Below, piece after piece: positions 46,910 through 56,997 of a stretch of DNA of 64,000 nt; positions within the stretch are counted from its first letter, which is position 1, and every line of letters starts with the position of its first letter. The DNA is taken from contig JAUZTG010000042.1 in NCBI GenBank assembly GCA_030734395.1, positions 2,790,001-2,854,000 on the forward strand. The letters run 5' to 3'. The notes below the pieces were generated by a model, which saw nothing but the letters and a program-made list of their open reading frames with translations, was not told the DNA's origin and made no database searches. The stretch comes from Sarocladium kiliense (taxonomy: Eukaryota > Ascomycota > Sordariomycetes > Hypocreales > Sarocladiaceae). The position numbers were made by a program, and so were the translations under genes.

Positions 46910-48423
46910 GAGATTTGGGATAACGGTACACGTGGGCTAAGGTCTGCCATTATCTCGAAGTAATGAATAGGGAGACACATTTCAGATCTCGCGCTCGATG
47001 TGAATGCAATCGGCTTCCCTAATGACCCGTGTTTACCCTTGCGCACTCTCCACCGGTTCACGCTTGTGGATACTCTGTAAAGCTGAAGGATTGGCATTTT
47101 TGGTATCAAACCTCCAAAAGAAGGGTTGTCTAACATGCAGGCTTATGGGTGGGCGGGCGGGTGGCGATCCCGCTGGCTGCCGCTACAGACCGCGAACCAA
47201 CAAGGAGCGAATCTGCGTGAGCTTCCTGACTATTTCCAGTTGCATAAGCCTAGATCGGCCTCCTGATTGGTGATTATTCCAGAGTTGTTTCTGTGGTGAT
47301 TGGCGATTGTTTCAGGCTGTCCCTCGCAACGCTAAGGCAGTAAGCAGCCTTTCGTTTACGACGTTGTGATGCTACCATGATTTGAGCGATTTTGACTGTA
47401 AGCGGATCGATCCTATGCCTTTTTGTACACACAAGCAATGGCTATGCGAACTAAGGTCGAGCCGAGCTTGATACGACGGGTCAGGCAAATCAGGGTCGCG
47501 TTGCAGGGGTTATGGCGCTATGGAAGACCAAACAAATGCAATTCCCCGATACGGCGGTGGCTTGAAGCTGGAGAGACAATTGGCTGCGATTATGGAACTT
47601 GGGGCGACGGCAGTGTGAAGCCACGATGGCGTTATCGCATTCTTCGCCTAGTCATTGATTCAGCACAGCCGTCAATGGCTCACTTACGACTTTCTCTTTG
47701 ACTCGAGCTCGGCGTGCATTCTGTGGGTATACTGCCTTACGTACGTTGCACCGTGGGGGCAACCTGCAGCATCTGCAATGGCAAGCTGTACAAAGTGCCT
47801 TATCAACATCGGCACATCCGATCCCAATGCAGTGCTGTGGCCTGAACCAGAGGGTCGCAATATAGAGTGACAGCAGAGACAGATCACGTCGCTCTAGAAG
47901 AGGTAGGTGAAGCCGCGGCGGCCGCCCAGCTTGACACCTTTTGGCTCTTCTCGTTGAAGGAAGACCAAGCACCATCCGTCGGACCCCGGCTCAGGTTCAG
48001 GGACGGCACCGTAAACGGCGCATGCAAGAGACGTAGAGGTGGTGCCAGCATCCTTGGTCACTGGCGCGATGATCGGCAGTCATGATACATAGTGCGAAGT
48101 AGCATGTGTTGGTCGGGACGAGGGCGTCTATACCTGGATACACGCTCAATGGGAGACGCCCTACATTATCCATACGCGCCCCGTGCCCCTCCTTCCCCAG
48201 ATCAGATATTCCTTCACATTATTTAGTCAGCATCGAACCCTCGCCATTCACATTATCACCCATTGACCATCCGTTAATCTACTTTCATCTTCCTCCATCA
48301 TCTTGCCATTTCGTCACTTGCGCAGCACTCCCGCGACCGCATAGGCATTGCCTCCATCGCTGCTTCTGGCATCTTCATCATCCTCACCCGAAATCCTTGG
48401 ATACCTCGTTCTATTCGCTTCAC
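46910..48423. other. 1.5-kb gene-free stretch before the Zn2Cys6 gene
   Basis: No recognisable gene. The frames seen are short and without family marks. The last 250 bp before the regulator start are CT-rich, as in many fungal promoters. No CGG-N-CCG dyad was found, so the regulator may not control itself. Confidence 0.5.
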
Positions 48424-49698
48424 ATGACGATGAACGGTATTTCTCGACACGTGGTAGGTGGCCCTTTCTGGCGTGACCGCGGAGGTTCTTTTACCAGCTC
48501 ACCTCTGTCTCCTCGATCCCAGGCCTGCAGGCTGTGTCGCGAACGCAAGATCAGATGTGGTGGCGAGCAGCCGTCGTGTGAAAAGTGTCGTCGCGCTGGG
48601 GAGGCGTGCGTTTACGCGCCAACCCATAAGCCAACCAAATCCGACCTCAGCCAAACTGTCGACTCTCTGCAGAAGCGGTTGGCGGAAGCAGAAGCAATCA
48701 TCGGCCGGATTTCGAACGTCAACCGAGTGAGCAGCAGCAGTCCAGTCGCTCATCACCTCCCGCCGCCCGTGTCGCAAGCGCCTCAGCAAGCACCACAGCC
48801 ACAGCCGTCGTACGATTTCCTTTGGCATCTTCCTGGTGATTTTGGCAACCCCAATGCCTTCCAGTGTCCTCTACCTAATGTTCTGCCTGCTGCGGACGAT
48901 GGTACGACGTCGCCAATCAACGGCCAGAACTTCTCCAACAACCCGCTCTATCAAGCGCTAAGGCAAACTTCCCACAATGAAATGCAACTTGGGAACACTT
49001 CGCGACCATCTACATCTCGAACCACGGCCATTGCAGCGGCTACTGATTCCATGATGTTGGATGATGATACAGAACGCGATGGAGGCGGCCCCAGAGGCGC
49101 AAGAGGAAGCTTGTCCTCTCACTTTGACGATACAGCGCATTCCAATGGCTCCCAGCACGCGTCGAGTGTGAACCAGAGCAGTGCGGCATCTTCACATACA
49201 AATGGCTTCGACGGACCACCATCGCCGGCTACAGGTAGCCAAGGTGGCAGCGTCACGACTGCCTCTTCTGCCATTGATGAGGCTACCGCGGCCGGTGTCG
49301 CCAGTCAGCTCAAGACGTTTTCCATGGCCGTTTTTGAGGGACAGCTTGAGCTGGCTGGCATGGCATCCGCGCTAGCTGAGTACATTGCGTGGATGAGCAA
49401 GGTGCCTTCGAGTGCTAACCCGCCGAACACGAAACTGGTCTTCTCGCAGGTGCTGGACACAATCCAGGAGCGGCTTACCGAGATGAGCGACTTGGCTCGT
49501 ACCAAGCACCATGAACCATTTCGGCAAATGATGGCATCACTCGAGAAATTACCCCCACCACAGGGCGATGCCATTGCTACAGGACTGGCTAATGTGGAGG
49601 AGGATGCGCAGAAGAGGGAAGCGGAAGTGTTCAAGTTTTTCCAAACGCGATATAATGCGTGTGCTCTATTGTCAGAGCAGTCTCGGCGTATGGGATAG
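48424..49698 (+). CDS. Zn2Cys6 transcription factor, probable pathway regulator
   Basis: Single exon, 424 aa from MTMNGISRHVV; upstream codons are open but only from non-ATG starts. The binuclear zinc cluster is CRLCRERKIRCGGEQPSCEKC...C near residues 37-64. It is followed by a short linker and a coiled-coil dimerisation stretch (LSQTVDSLQKRLAEAEAIIGRIS). The centre is Gln/Pro/Ser/Ala-rich, which could be an activation region. A helical C-terminal part runs from LKTFSMAVFEGQLELAGMASALAEY to the end. The large fungal_trans middle domain is not evident. A dimer of this type would be expected to bind paired CGG triplets, which matches the dyads at the neighbouring promoters. Confidence 0.9.
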   Translation: MTMNGISRHVVGGPFWRDRGGSFTSSPLSPRSQACRLCRERKIRCGGEQPSCEKCRRAGEACVYAPTHKPTKSDLSQTVDSLQKRLAEAEAIIGRISNVNRVSSSSPVAHHLPPPVSQAPQQAPQPQPSYDFLWHLPGDFGNPNAFQCPLPNVLPAADDGTTSPINGQNFSNNPLYQALRQTSHNEMQLGNTSRPSTSRTTAIAAATDSMMLDDDTERDGGGPRGARGSLSSHFDDTAHSNGSQHASSVNQSSAASSHTNGFDGPPSPATGSQGGSVTTASSAIDEATAAGVASQLKTFSMAVFEGQLELAGMASALAEYIAWMSKVPSSANPPNTKLVFSQVLDTIQERLTEMSDLARTKHHEPFRQMMASLEKLPPPQGDAIATGLANVEEDAQKREAEVFKFFQTRYNACALLSEQSRRMG

Positions 49699-50536
49699 AC
49701 TCCGGGGCGAGAATCAGGGCGCATCAATGTTTGACAAGCGTAATACATCAAGTGTTCCAGCTGCGATATATAGCTGCTACCTAGAGCAAGATCCAACGAA
49801 GCTGGAAGTTCTCCGCGGGTTGCTAACTGGACTCTGTGGAGCGGATATAGAGGATCGTGGTCCTCGGAGTACAGAGTATATGTTTCATGAATATGCAATT
49901 GATCAGAAAGCATACCTGTTGGATCGAGGTGTCGTCCAAGACATGCAGCCCGAGATCGGGAAATCTATCATGATCCTTGACGCGTTGTGGAGACACGCAA
50001 GTCCGTACAATGAATTTTGTTGCGGTGACAACCAAGATGCCTCCTTACCCATGGCTACCCTGCAGACCCTTCTAGCCTCAAACCTCATGCTGATGTCTTT
50101 TTTGTTTTCCATCACAAATTATCTTCGAAACAACCTCCCAAAATCTCACCTCACGTACATCAGAGTACGTGACTCATACCGGAGGTTTAGAAAATGAAGA
50201 AGGCGAAGGCGTGGGACGTCCTTGCGTGTCAGTATTGATCGCCTAATGCTCGGCCCGATGCGGACCGTGTTTGCACAGAGCCTCGCCAGCTCACGGACTG
50301 ACAGCATCGCTGCCCAAGTGGAAGAACCTTTTGCCCATATAGGTAATCACATGCGAATTGAATATTACAGTACCCCGCATTCTGTGAGCTCTGGATTGGC
50401 GCATAAGTCTGAGAGAAATCTGTCACCTCGTCATCACCCATCCGCTCACCTTCTCAGCTACTTCGGCAGCAATCCCTTCACGCAGCATCCTGTTGTCTCA
50501 GCTCCAGCTCCACGTCTCTAGGTCTGTGATCCTAAA
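49699..50536. promoter_or_regulatory. Regulator 3' flank and promoter of the second membrane-protein gene
   Basis: Contains two CGG-N-CCG dyads 3 bp apart (50251-50267). An open frame of 209 codons (49568-50197) overlaps the regulator's end in another frame and has no family marks. Confidence 0.45.
50251..50267. promoter_or_regulatory. Pair of CGG-N-CCG dyads
   Basis: TCGGCCCGA (symmetric) and GCGGACCGT, spaced 3 bp, 270-286 bp before the start of the membrane-protein gene. Confidence 0.55.
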
Positions 50537-51727
50537 ATGTCTACCAACGAACTCAAAACCTTCTTCATAACCGCCGGTGTGCTCGGTACGGCAGCAACAT
50601 GGGGCCGGACTGTCGCCGACGGTAGTCTTGCTCTCCTCAATGCTGCCCTCGACAGCAATGGTCTCCTACCCGGCACAACCTCATCCGTACGAGAGACTTT
50701 CACAGGCATTGGTCCGCTCGACCATCTCTTCCGCACTCTTGTTGTCTTCTTTTGGGAGGCGCTCGACGGATCGCATCCCGCGACGACAGCAGCCGGCGTT
50801 TATTTCGTTGGCCAGCTGTTTCCCATCATCGTTGCGATCTATCTCGATGGACTGCGTTCAGGAAACGGGAACTCGGTTCTCAAGCCCTCACTCTGGTTTC
50901 TGGTTTTTGGTGCCGCTGCCATTGGCTCAAGTGGCGCCGTCTGGGGTCTGCTGTACGTGACCTCGTCTCCCTTGGCCTCACCGACGGCCACGCTTGTGAA
51001 CCTCCAGCGCAACAGCATGTTCTCGTCGCCCCGATTCGCAGCGTGCGTCCTACCAGCCGTGTTTTTCGGATATGTCATCCCGGTGATCATAATGGGATTG
51101 CCTTCGCCAGCGGTGGTGAGCAACAACTTCCAGCAATGGGCTATTGTTGCCTGGAACACATTTCCTTTTTTCGTGCTTGGCTTCATCCGGCTTGGTGATG
51201 CGATATGGAACGTTCTACAGCCACCAAAATATGCAGCCATGGATGTCACTGAGCCAAAGCATGCGCCAATCCAGCTGTGGATTGTACGACGACTTGGCCA
51301 GGCGTCAATCTTCATCGGGACGTTCTTCCACATCGCCGTCGTTTCCATCTCTTTCTCTGCATGGCTTTTTCCGAACCTCTTCAACACTTATTACGTTGAT
51401 CAGCTAAAGCCCTTTGCACTTGCCGTTCCACCAATTTCGATCGAACAAGTTAGATCGCTGGGTGAGGGCATCTTGGGTTTTATGCTGTGGGATCAGGTTT
51501 TTGGCTACTCTCTCGTGTTAGTCGTATTTCTTGTTCAGTATCGAAATGCACAGCGCTTCTCCAACAAGCGTCCGCTGGGAAGTTGGACATCAAGCATTGC
51601 CTGGGCTGCCGGTAACTCACTTCTTTACGGCCCAGGTTCTGCCGCAATGCAAGCAAGCTTGCTAAGGGATGAGGTGTTGTTTGATGAAAACATCAAAGAG
51701 TCAATTCCCGGAAAATGGCATTCGTGA
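50537..51727 (+). CDS. Multi-pass membrane protein of a metabolite-cluster family
   Basis: Single exon, 396 aa, about eight hydrophobic segments. It opens MSTNELKTFFITAGVLGTAATWG. Likely conserved points are GPLDHLFRTLVVFFWEALDG, the acidic DGLRSGN after the third segment, FMLWDQVFGYSLVLVVF and LLYGPGSAAM near the end. It shares this layout with the 366-aa protein at 35.2-36.4 kb, so the locus carries two diverged members. Integral membrane cyclase-like enzymes of fungal meroterpenoid and indole-diterpene clusters have a similar size and many helices. No prenyltransferase is present here, so that reading is only a suggestion. Confidence 0.85.
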   Translation: MSTNELKTFFITAGVLGTAATWGRTVADGSLALLNAALDSNGLLPGTTSSVRETFTGIGPLDHLFRTLVVFFWEALDGSHPATTAAGVYFVGQLFPIIVAIYLDGLRSGNGNSVLKPSLWFLVFGAAAIGSSGAVWGLLYVTSSPLASPTATLVNLQRNSMFSSPRFAACVLPAVFFGYVIPVIIMGLPSPAVVSNNFQQWAIVAWNTFPFFVLGFIRLGDAIWNVLQPPKYAAMDVTEPKHAPIQLWIVRRLGQASIFIGTFFHIAVVSISFSAWLFPNLFNTYYVDQLKPFALAVPPISIEQVRSLGEGILGFMLWDQVFGYSLVLVVFLVQYRNAQRFSNKRPLGSWTSSIAWAAGNSLLYGPGSAAMQASLLRDEVLFDENIKESIPGKWHS

Positions 51728-52529
51728 TAGCTTCCAGGTCAAGGAAAAACGGTCTCAGGTTGGGTGTATATCTTTTGGCTGTAGGCTCCGGTACAGCTGG
51801 GCCAAGGTGCAGCAGACCCTCTGCAGACGGTTTTGAGAGAAGTGTTCTATGAGACCAACCGATGAGTTTGACAAGTAAATGATATTGCGCTAGCAGCTTC
51901 CCGATCATTCGGGCTTTTGGTGACTTCTACATGTAGACGACTAAAATACATACACTTCTTTGCAAAGCTGAAGTGCAACGATGCACCGAGAGCTTGGCTT
52001 TAGGACGCACGCAGATCAATTGGCAGCCTGACAGATCCAGGGCCGAGGAGCAGACCAAGTCCTGATACGGTGCAGATCCGCGATCGAATAGCTGCTCATG
52101 CCGTATCGCATGTCAGGAACCCTGACTTTCGCCACATGGCAAGTCATTTCAATAGGTCACGCAATTCGTTCCATGAGCTTGCGTGATTTGCGCTTTGCCC
52201 ATCACAGGTTCATCATTGTGTTGATTGTCGAAGCGAGGCACCCTTGTCCGGCCCGAGCTGACCGAGAACCATACTGTCGGGTCGATGTAACGGTATTTAG
52301 AGCAAAGTCATCGCTGTCAAATGCCAGAGAGTGCCATTAATGCACAAGGTGTTCTTGAGTCTTCGGCATCTGATCTTACCATCTACCGTTGGACCCTTCG
52401 CAAACACCTTGCAGATCGGCAGTTCTGTCTCCATGTACGTTGCTGACACCCTAAGGATACTGGTCAACCTTGACACTAATACAATATCAGAACAATTGAA
52501 GGCTGCCAATTGAGCTGACTGCCTTGAAG
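51728..52529. promoter_or_regulatory. Upstream region of the Dal5-like transporter
   Basis: Holds the dyad at 52249-52255 and a related word GGGCCGAGG at 52040-52048. No gene seen. Confidence 0.45.
52249..52255. promoter_or_regulatory. CGG-N-CCG dyad before the Dal5-like transporter
   Basis: CCGGCCCGAG context, about 275 bp before the start codon. Confidence 0.5.
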
Positions 52530-54158
52530 ATGTCGCCTTCCCAGGATACAGCCCCGATAGGGGACGAGAAAATCCCGTACAAAACCGGAGTTCTCGACGG
52601 CCAAGATAGCGCCTCCTCTGGTGATGGGCAGCAAGTTGTCTCGAAGGTGCCCAAAAGGACCTGGCGTTCCTACATTTGGGACAGCCTGGACAAGTCCCCC
52701 GAGGAGCGCCGTTTCGTCTTCAAGCTCGACATCTTTCTGATGACGGCAGCTTGTCTAGGCAATTTCATCAAGTACCTTGATCAAGTCAACATTCAGAATG
52801 CCTTCGTGTCTGGCATGAAAGAGGATCTCAACCTCTATGGAAACGAACTCAACTATATCGTCATGACCTGGATGATCGGCTACGTGGTTGGAGAAATCCC
52901 CAGCAACCTGATCATCACTCGCATCCGCCCGTCAATCTGGATCCCGGCGTGCGAGTTGACCTGGTCTGTTCTAACGATCCTTTTAGTCACCTGCAAGACC
53001 GCCAACCACATTTATGTCTTGCGATTCTTTATTGGTCTTGCAGAGGCGGCCTTTTACCCTGGCGTAACATATGTGATTGGCAGTTGGTATAGGAAGGACG
53101 AGCTGGGAAAGCGAACGACCATATTCTTGGCGAGGTAAGTTGCATAGTCCCCTCCCGAGAATGATGCTTATCGTTGGCACTTGACACGAGCTAATTACAT
53201 GTGTGAAACAGTCAAGCCATCGGTGCCATGTTTTCGGGGTATCTGATGACGGCAACGCACAACCTGGATGGGGTCCACGGATACAGGGGCTGGCAGTGGC
53301 TGTTCATTGTCTGTGGCATCATATCTATTCCAATCGCAGTTGCGAGTTTCTTTTTGCTCCCGGACATCCCCGAGATTACTCGAGCGGTACGTCTCATTCC
53401 CTTAAAGACCTATCTCGGCTGCATCTCGAAACATTTACTGACAGTGGCTTCAGTTTTACCTTACTAAGGAGGACATTGCAATTGCAAACACGCGCATGGA
53501 GTACGAAGGACACGCGAAGAGAGCTCCTTACACCAAAGCCAAGTTCAAGAAGATCTTCACAAGCTGGCGCATCTATGCCTTGATCTTCATGTATGTGCTT
53601 TGGAACAACAACGGAAACTTCGGCGGCCAGCCTGGCTTTGCTCTCTGGCTGAAAGCTGAGGGTCACCCCATCTCATCGATCAACCTCTACCCAACCATTG
53701 CGCTGGCCCTTTGTATTGTTCTGGCTCTCATCTATGCCTGGACTTCTGACTCTCTTTGGAGAGGGGCACGTTGGCCTCCAATTGTTATTGCAACAACTGC
53801 AAATCTGATCCTGTATATCAGCATGGCTATCTGGAACATTCCTATCGGATACAAGTGGACTTACTACATTCTAAGCGGCCTTGCCAACGGTCTTGGTGGG
53901 CTCCTTTACGCCTGGGCTACTGAAATCTGCGCAGACGACACAGAAGAAAGGGCGCTGGTTGTTGGTGCGATGAACACTGTCGCAAGTGTGGTACAGGTCT
54001 GGCTGCCGCTCCTAATTTGGCAGCAGGTGGACGCTCCACGATACACGAAGGGCTTCATAACCATGGCTTGTATCTCAACCGCACTCATCGGCACGACTTT
54101 CGTTGTGAGACATCTCCACAAGCGGGAGAAGGCTTTGAAGGCAAGGCAGACCGAGTAG
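52530..54158 (+). CDS. MFS transporter, anion:cation symporter (Dal5/allantoate-pantothenate-like)
   Basis: Three exons (52530-53134, 53212-53386, 53454-54158) give 494 aa. A polar N-terminus of about 60 residues leads to [36 protein letters not shown]. Then come [40 protein letters not shown] and [18 protein letters not shown], all typical of the ACS/Dal5 group. The second half has [22 protein letters not shown]. The usual substrates are organic acids, vitamins or ureides. Here it could import a precursor or move an acidic product. The dyad upstream suggests co-regulation with the PKS. Confidence 0.93.
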
Positions 54159-54798
54159 GAGAAGAACGCTGCCGGAGTCTGTGGGAAGCCTTCTAGTCTA
54201 ATCCTGGTCTCGCCCGCTCTCTTGGGACGAATCAATATTCTTTGCTAGCTACAAGTATACCAATAAATTGGCTGCCACCAGCCATCAATGGGCATCCTCT
54301 TTAAGAATATCACGATCACCCTTCGTCAACTAGGTACTGGCTAGTGATCCTACTATGTTATGTAATATCTTACTTCTTTTTTGCCATTTTACTTACTATT
54401 CCGTTTCACATTGAGTCGATATATGTATCGTTCCTAAGGTCATGAATTCAACAGTATTCTTCTCACCTCATCTCCGCTTACCAGCTGAGTGACGATTTGA
54501 TGAGGCGCAAACTCCTTCAGCTATGATGCGGACATTCTGCTTCTGTTGTCTGTAGCGTGATTCAATAGTTTGGAGCCACTCATGCGCAGACTGGAAGCTG
54601 TTCTCGGGCCGGAGTCGCCGAGCATCAGGGTCCGTCCCAGGAACGAGCTGAGAACGTGGGATAGACAAGATGGAGCGAGCCCCTTGCAGGTCCAATGATC
54701 CCGTCTATCATTGATTCAACCCCTCAATTTCGCCTTTTACATCGTTGCTGTTTCAAACCATTGCTTCTCAGCAGTAAGCCACCTAAACCTCGCCAAAT
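54159..54798. promoter_or_regulatory. Promoter region of the right-hand FMO
   Basis: AT-rich first part (3' flank of the transporter), then a GC-richer part with the dyad at 54605-54611. Confidence 0.45.
54605..54611. promoter_or_regulatory. CGG-N-CCG dyad before the FMO
   Basis: CTCGGGCCGGAG context, about 190 bp before the start codon. It is the rightmost member of the cluster set with a plausible target. Confidence 0.5.
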
Positions 54799-56286
54799 AT
54801 GGCCAACCGGCAGCACAAGGTCGCTGTCATTGGCGCAGGCTTCAGCGGCGTAACAACCGCTGCGCATCTGCTCAATCAAGGCCTTGAGGTCACCGTTTTT
54901 GAGCGCCAAAAGTCGGCTGGCGGTGTCTGGCGCTTTGATCCACGGACAGACCCAGAGCCAGCGTACCCGAATGAGGTAGCAGAACCGCCGACAGGGAGCC
55001 GCGATCTTCAATCCGCAACATTCGAAGAACTTACGCTGCATCATGGTCCTCCAGGTCCTTGTTACAGGGGATTGAGAAATAACATCCCTGTCTCGATCAT
55101 GCGGAGTTCGCTCATGCCGTGGCCTGAAGGAACTCCAGACTATGTGGATCATGAGGCAGTCGAGAAGTACATCCAAAGCATTCACGACATGGCTCAGCTC
55201 GGGGGGCGCACGTGGTACGATACCAAAGTCGATTCTGTAACAAAAACTGGAGGTCTCTGGATTCTCAAGACGCGCACTCTGAGGGAAGACAGAAATGTTC
55301 AAGGAGGCTACGTGTTGGAGCACACCACTTGGGAATTCGACGCCGTGGTGGTCGCCAGTGGGCACTACAACATCCCTCGAATTCCAAGCATCCCTGGTCT
55401 TCGGGATCTGAAAGAAGAATTCCCGTCAGCGTTTCTGCATTCCAAATCTTACCGATCGCCAGAAGCATTCAAGGACAAGGCCATTTTCTTGGTTGGGGGA
55501 GGCGTCTCGTGTTTAGACATCGCAAGGGAGAGTGTCGGGATCGCAAAGAAGATTTACCAGAGCACGCGCCAAGGGCCTTTCGACATTCCACTTTCCATGA
55601 TTCCATCCGTCGTTGAGAGAGTGGGGGAGATCGACCGGTTCATGCCAAGTAATGATCAATCTGGGAGCGTAGCAGTAGTACTCGGTGATGGCCGAGTGAT
55701 CGCTGGCATCGATGTGGTCATCCTCGGAACGGGATACATCACATCGTATCCCTTTCTCGGCCCCCTTCAGAACAACAGAGTACCTTTAGAGGAAGCCGAT
55801 GAGACGATCATCGTGACAGCTGACGGCTACACTACGCATAACCTGCATCTCGACATCTTCTACATTCCGGACCCTACACTCAGCTTCGTTGGCGTACCTT
55901 ATCACGCTTCATCCTTCTCCTTGTTCGACTTTCAAGGTCAGGTCATCTCCCGCGTCCTTTCTGGAAAAGCTGAGCTTCCTCCACTTGAGATGCTTCAAAG
56001 CGATTATCGGAAGCGTAAAGCAGAGTGCGCAGCTATGAATCGAAGATTGCACAGTCTCGCAGGGCGTGATCTGACGTACATGCTCGAAAACTTGCGATGG
56101 TTAGATGCTGAGGCAAAGCGACTTGGTCATGAACCAGTGCCACCCATCGGGGATGATTTCACGAGGAATTATCATGAGTTCCTCAAGCAAGTCCAGGAGA
56201 TTGGCCTTGTTCCTCAGACGAACTCTCAGTCCCGCGACCAGCATCGCGATCTTCCCAACGTTGAAGCAGCACAGGTTCTAGCCTAA
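54799..56286 (+). CDS. Flavin-containing monooxygenase (FMO)
   Basis: Single exon, 495 aa. The FAD loop is VAVIGAGFSGVTTAAHLLNQGLEVTVFE. Next come GGVWRFDPRTDPEP, the FMO stretch VVVASGHYNIPRIPSIPG (compare YDAVVVATGHY), and HSKSYRSPEAFKDKAIFLVGGGVSCLDIA as the NADPH loop (GGGVSC in place of GxGxSG). IDVVILGTGYITSYPF follows. Length fits the fungal FMO family. It is likely an oxygenating or oxidising tailoring enzyme. It is the last gene on the right with the shared promoter dyad. Confidence 0.93.
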   Translation: MANRQHKVAVIGAGFSGVTTAAHLLNQGLEVTVFERQKSAGGVWRFDPRTDPEPAYPNEVAEPPTGSRDLQSATFEELTLHHGPPGPCYRGLRNNIPVSIMRSSLMPWPEGTPDYVDHEAVEKYIQSIHDMAQLGGRTWYDTKVDSVTKTGGLWILKTRTLREDRNVQGGYVLEHTTWEFDAVVVASGHYNIPRIPSIPGLRDLKEEFPSAFLHSKSYRSPEAFKDKAIFLVGGGVSCLDIARESVGIAKKIYQSTRQGPFDIPLSMIPSVVERVGEIDRFMPSNDQSGSVAVVLGDGRVIAGIDVVILGTGYITSYPFLGPLQNNRVPLEEADETIIVTADGYTTHNLHLDIFYIPDPTLSFVGVPYHASSFSLFDFQGQVISRVLSGKAELPPLEMLQSDYRKRKAECAAMNRRLHSLAGRDLTYMLENLRWLDAEAKRLGHEPVPPIGDDFTRNYHEFLKQVQEIGLVPQTNSQSRDQHRDLPNVEAAQVLA

Positions 56287-56997
56287 GCGATACGTGTTGA
56301 CGAAGCTTGAAGAAGCAAACATCCTGTTGTTGAGTCTCATTGTTACGCAATTCGAGTATCTCGATCGGGACACAAAAGCCAGCATCACATGAGAATTTTG
56401 AAACGCTCAGCATATTTGGGATGAATTTGTTCATCAACCTAGCACATACGACCATACCCAGTAGAATACACGGGATCCCGTCCGCTCTCCCCTAGTTAAA
56501 CTGCTGAGGGGCTGATTAGTAGTTGGGTCGGTGACGACCAGCGAATACCGGCTGTTGTATGTTTGTTTTTGATTTTTTTTTTGTTTGCAACTTTTGATCA
56601 ATCATAGTAAATGTAAACCTCTTGACAAGATCCTGATAGAATGGTGTTGGTCGTGGTGTATTTCTTCATGGGCTGGCACACCACGTCCCTCGATTGCCCC
56701 TTTGGGTCACATCCACGTCAGGGAGCCAGCCCACTAACGTTTCCTCACTGGGCGGCTGAGCTATGAGGGCAAAGTGAGAGCACATAAAATAGCAATTACT
56801 GGAGGTCGTAAGAATGCCAGACATGTAACATCATAGCAGGAGGTGGGAAGACCGTCTGTTTCAATCTCTAAATGTGTAAGTATCGTTTCCACTAAGGTAT
56901 GCTGCGAGATGAACACGCACCAACAGAACACTTCCGCATTCCTTGATTCACTTCTCGCCATAGCTCGCAAGTCGAGCAATCACACACAATCAAGAGT
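56287..56997. other. Convergent intergenic region
   Basis: 3' flanks of the FMO and the NLR-like gene. It includes a T-rich run near 56565-56585 and a weak inverted repeat (GGGCTGGC ... GCCAGCCC, about 56670-56742). No gene seen. Confidence 0.45.

Noticed and set aside
49568..50197. 209-codon frame after the Zn2Cys6 gene
   Set aside because: It overlaps the regulator in a different frame and shows no domain. Probably the 3' UTR.
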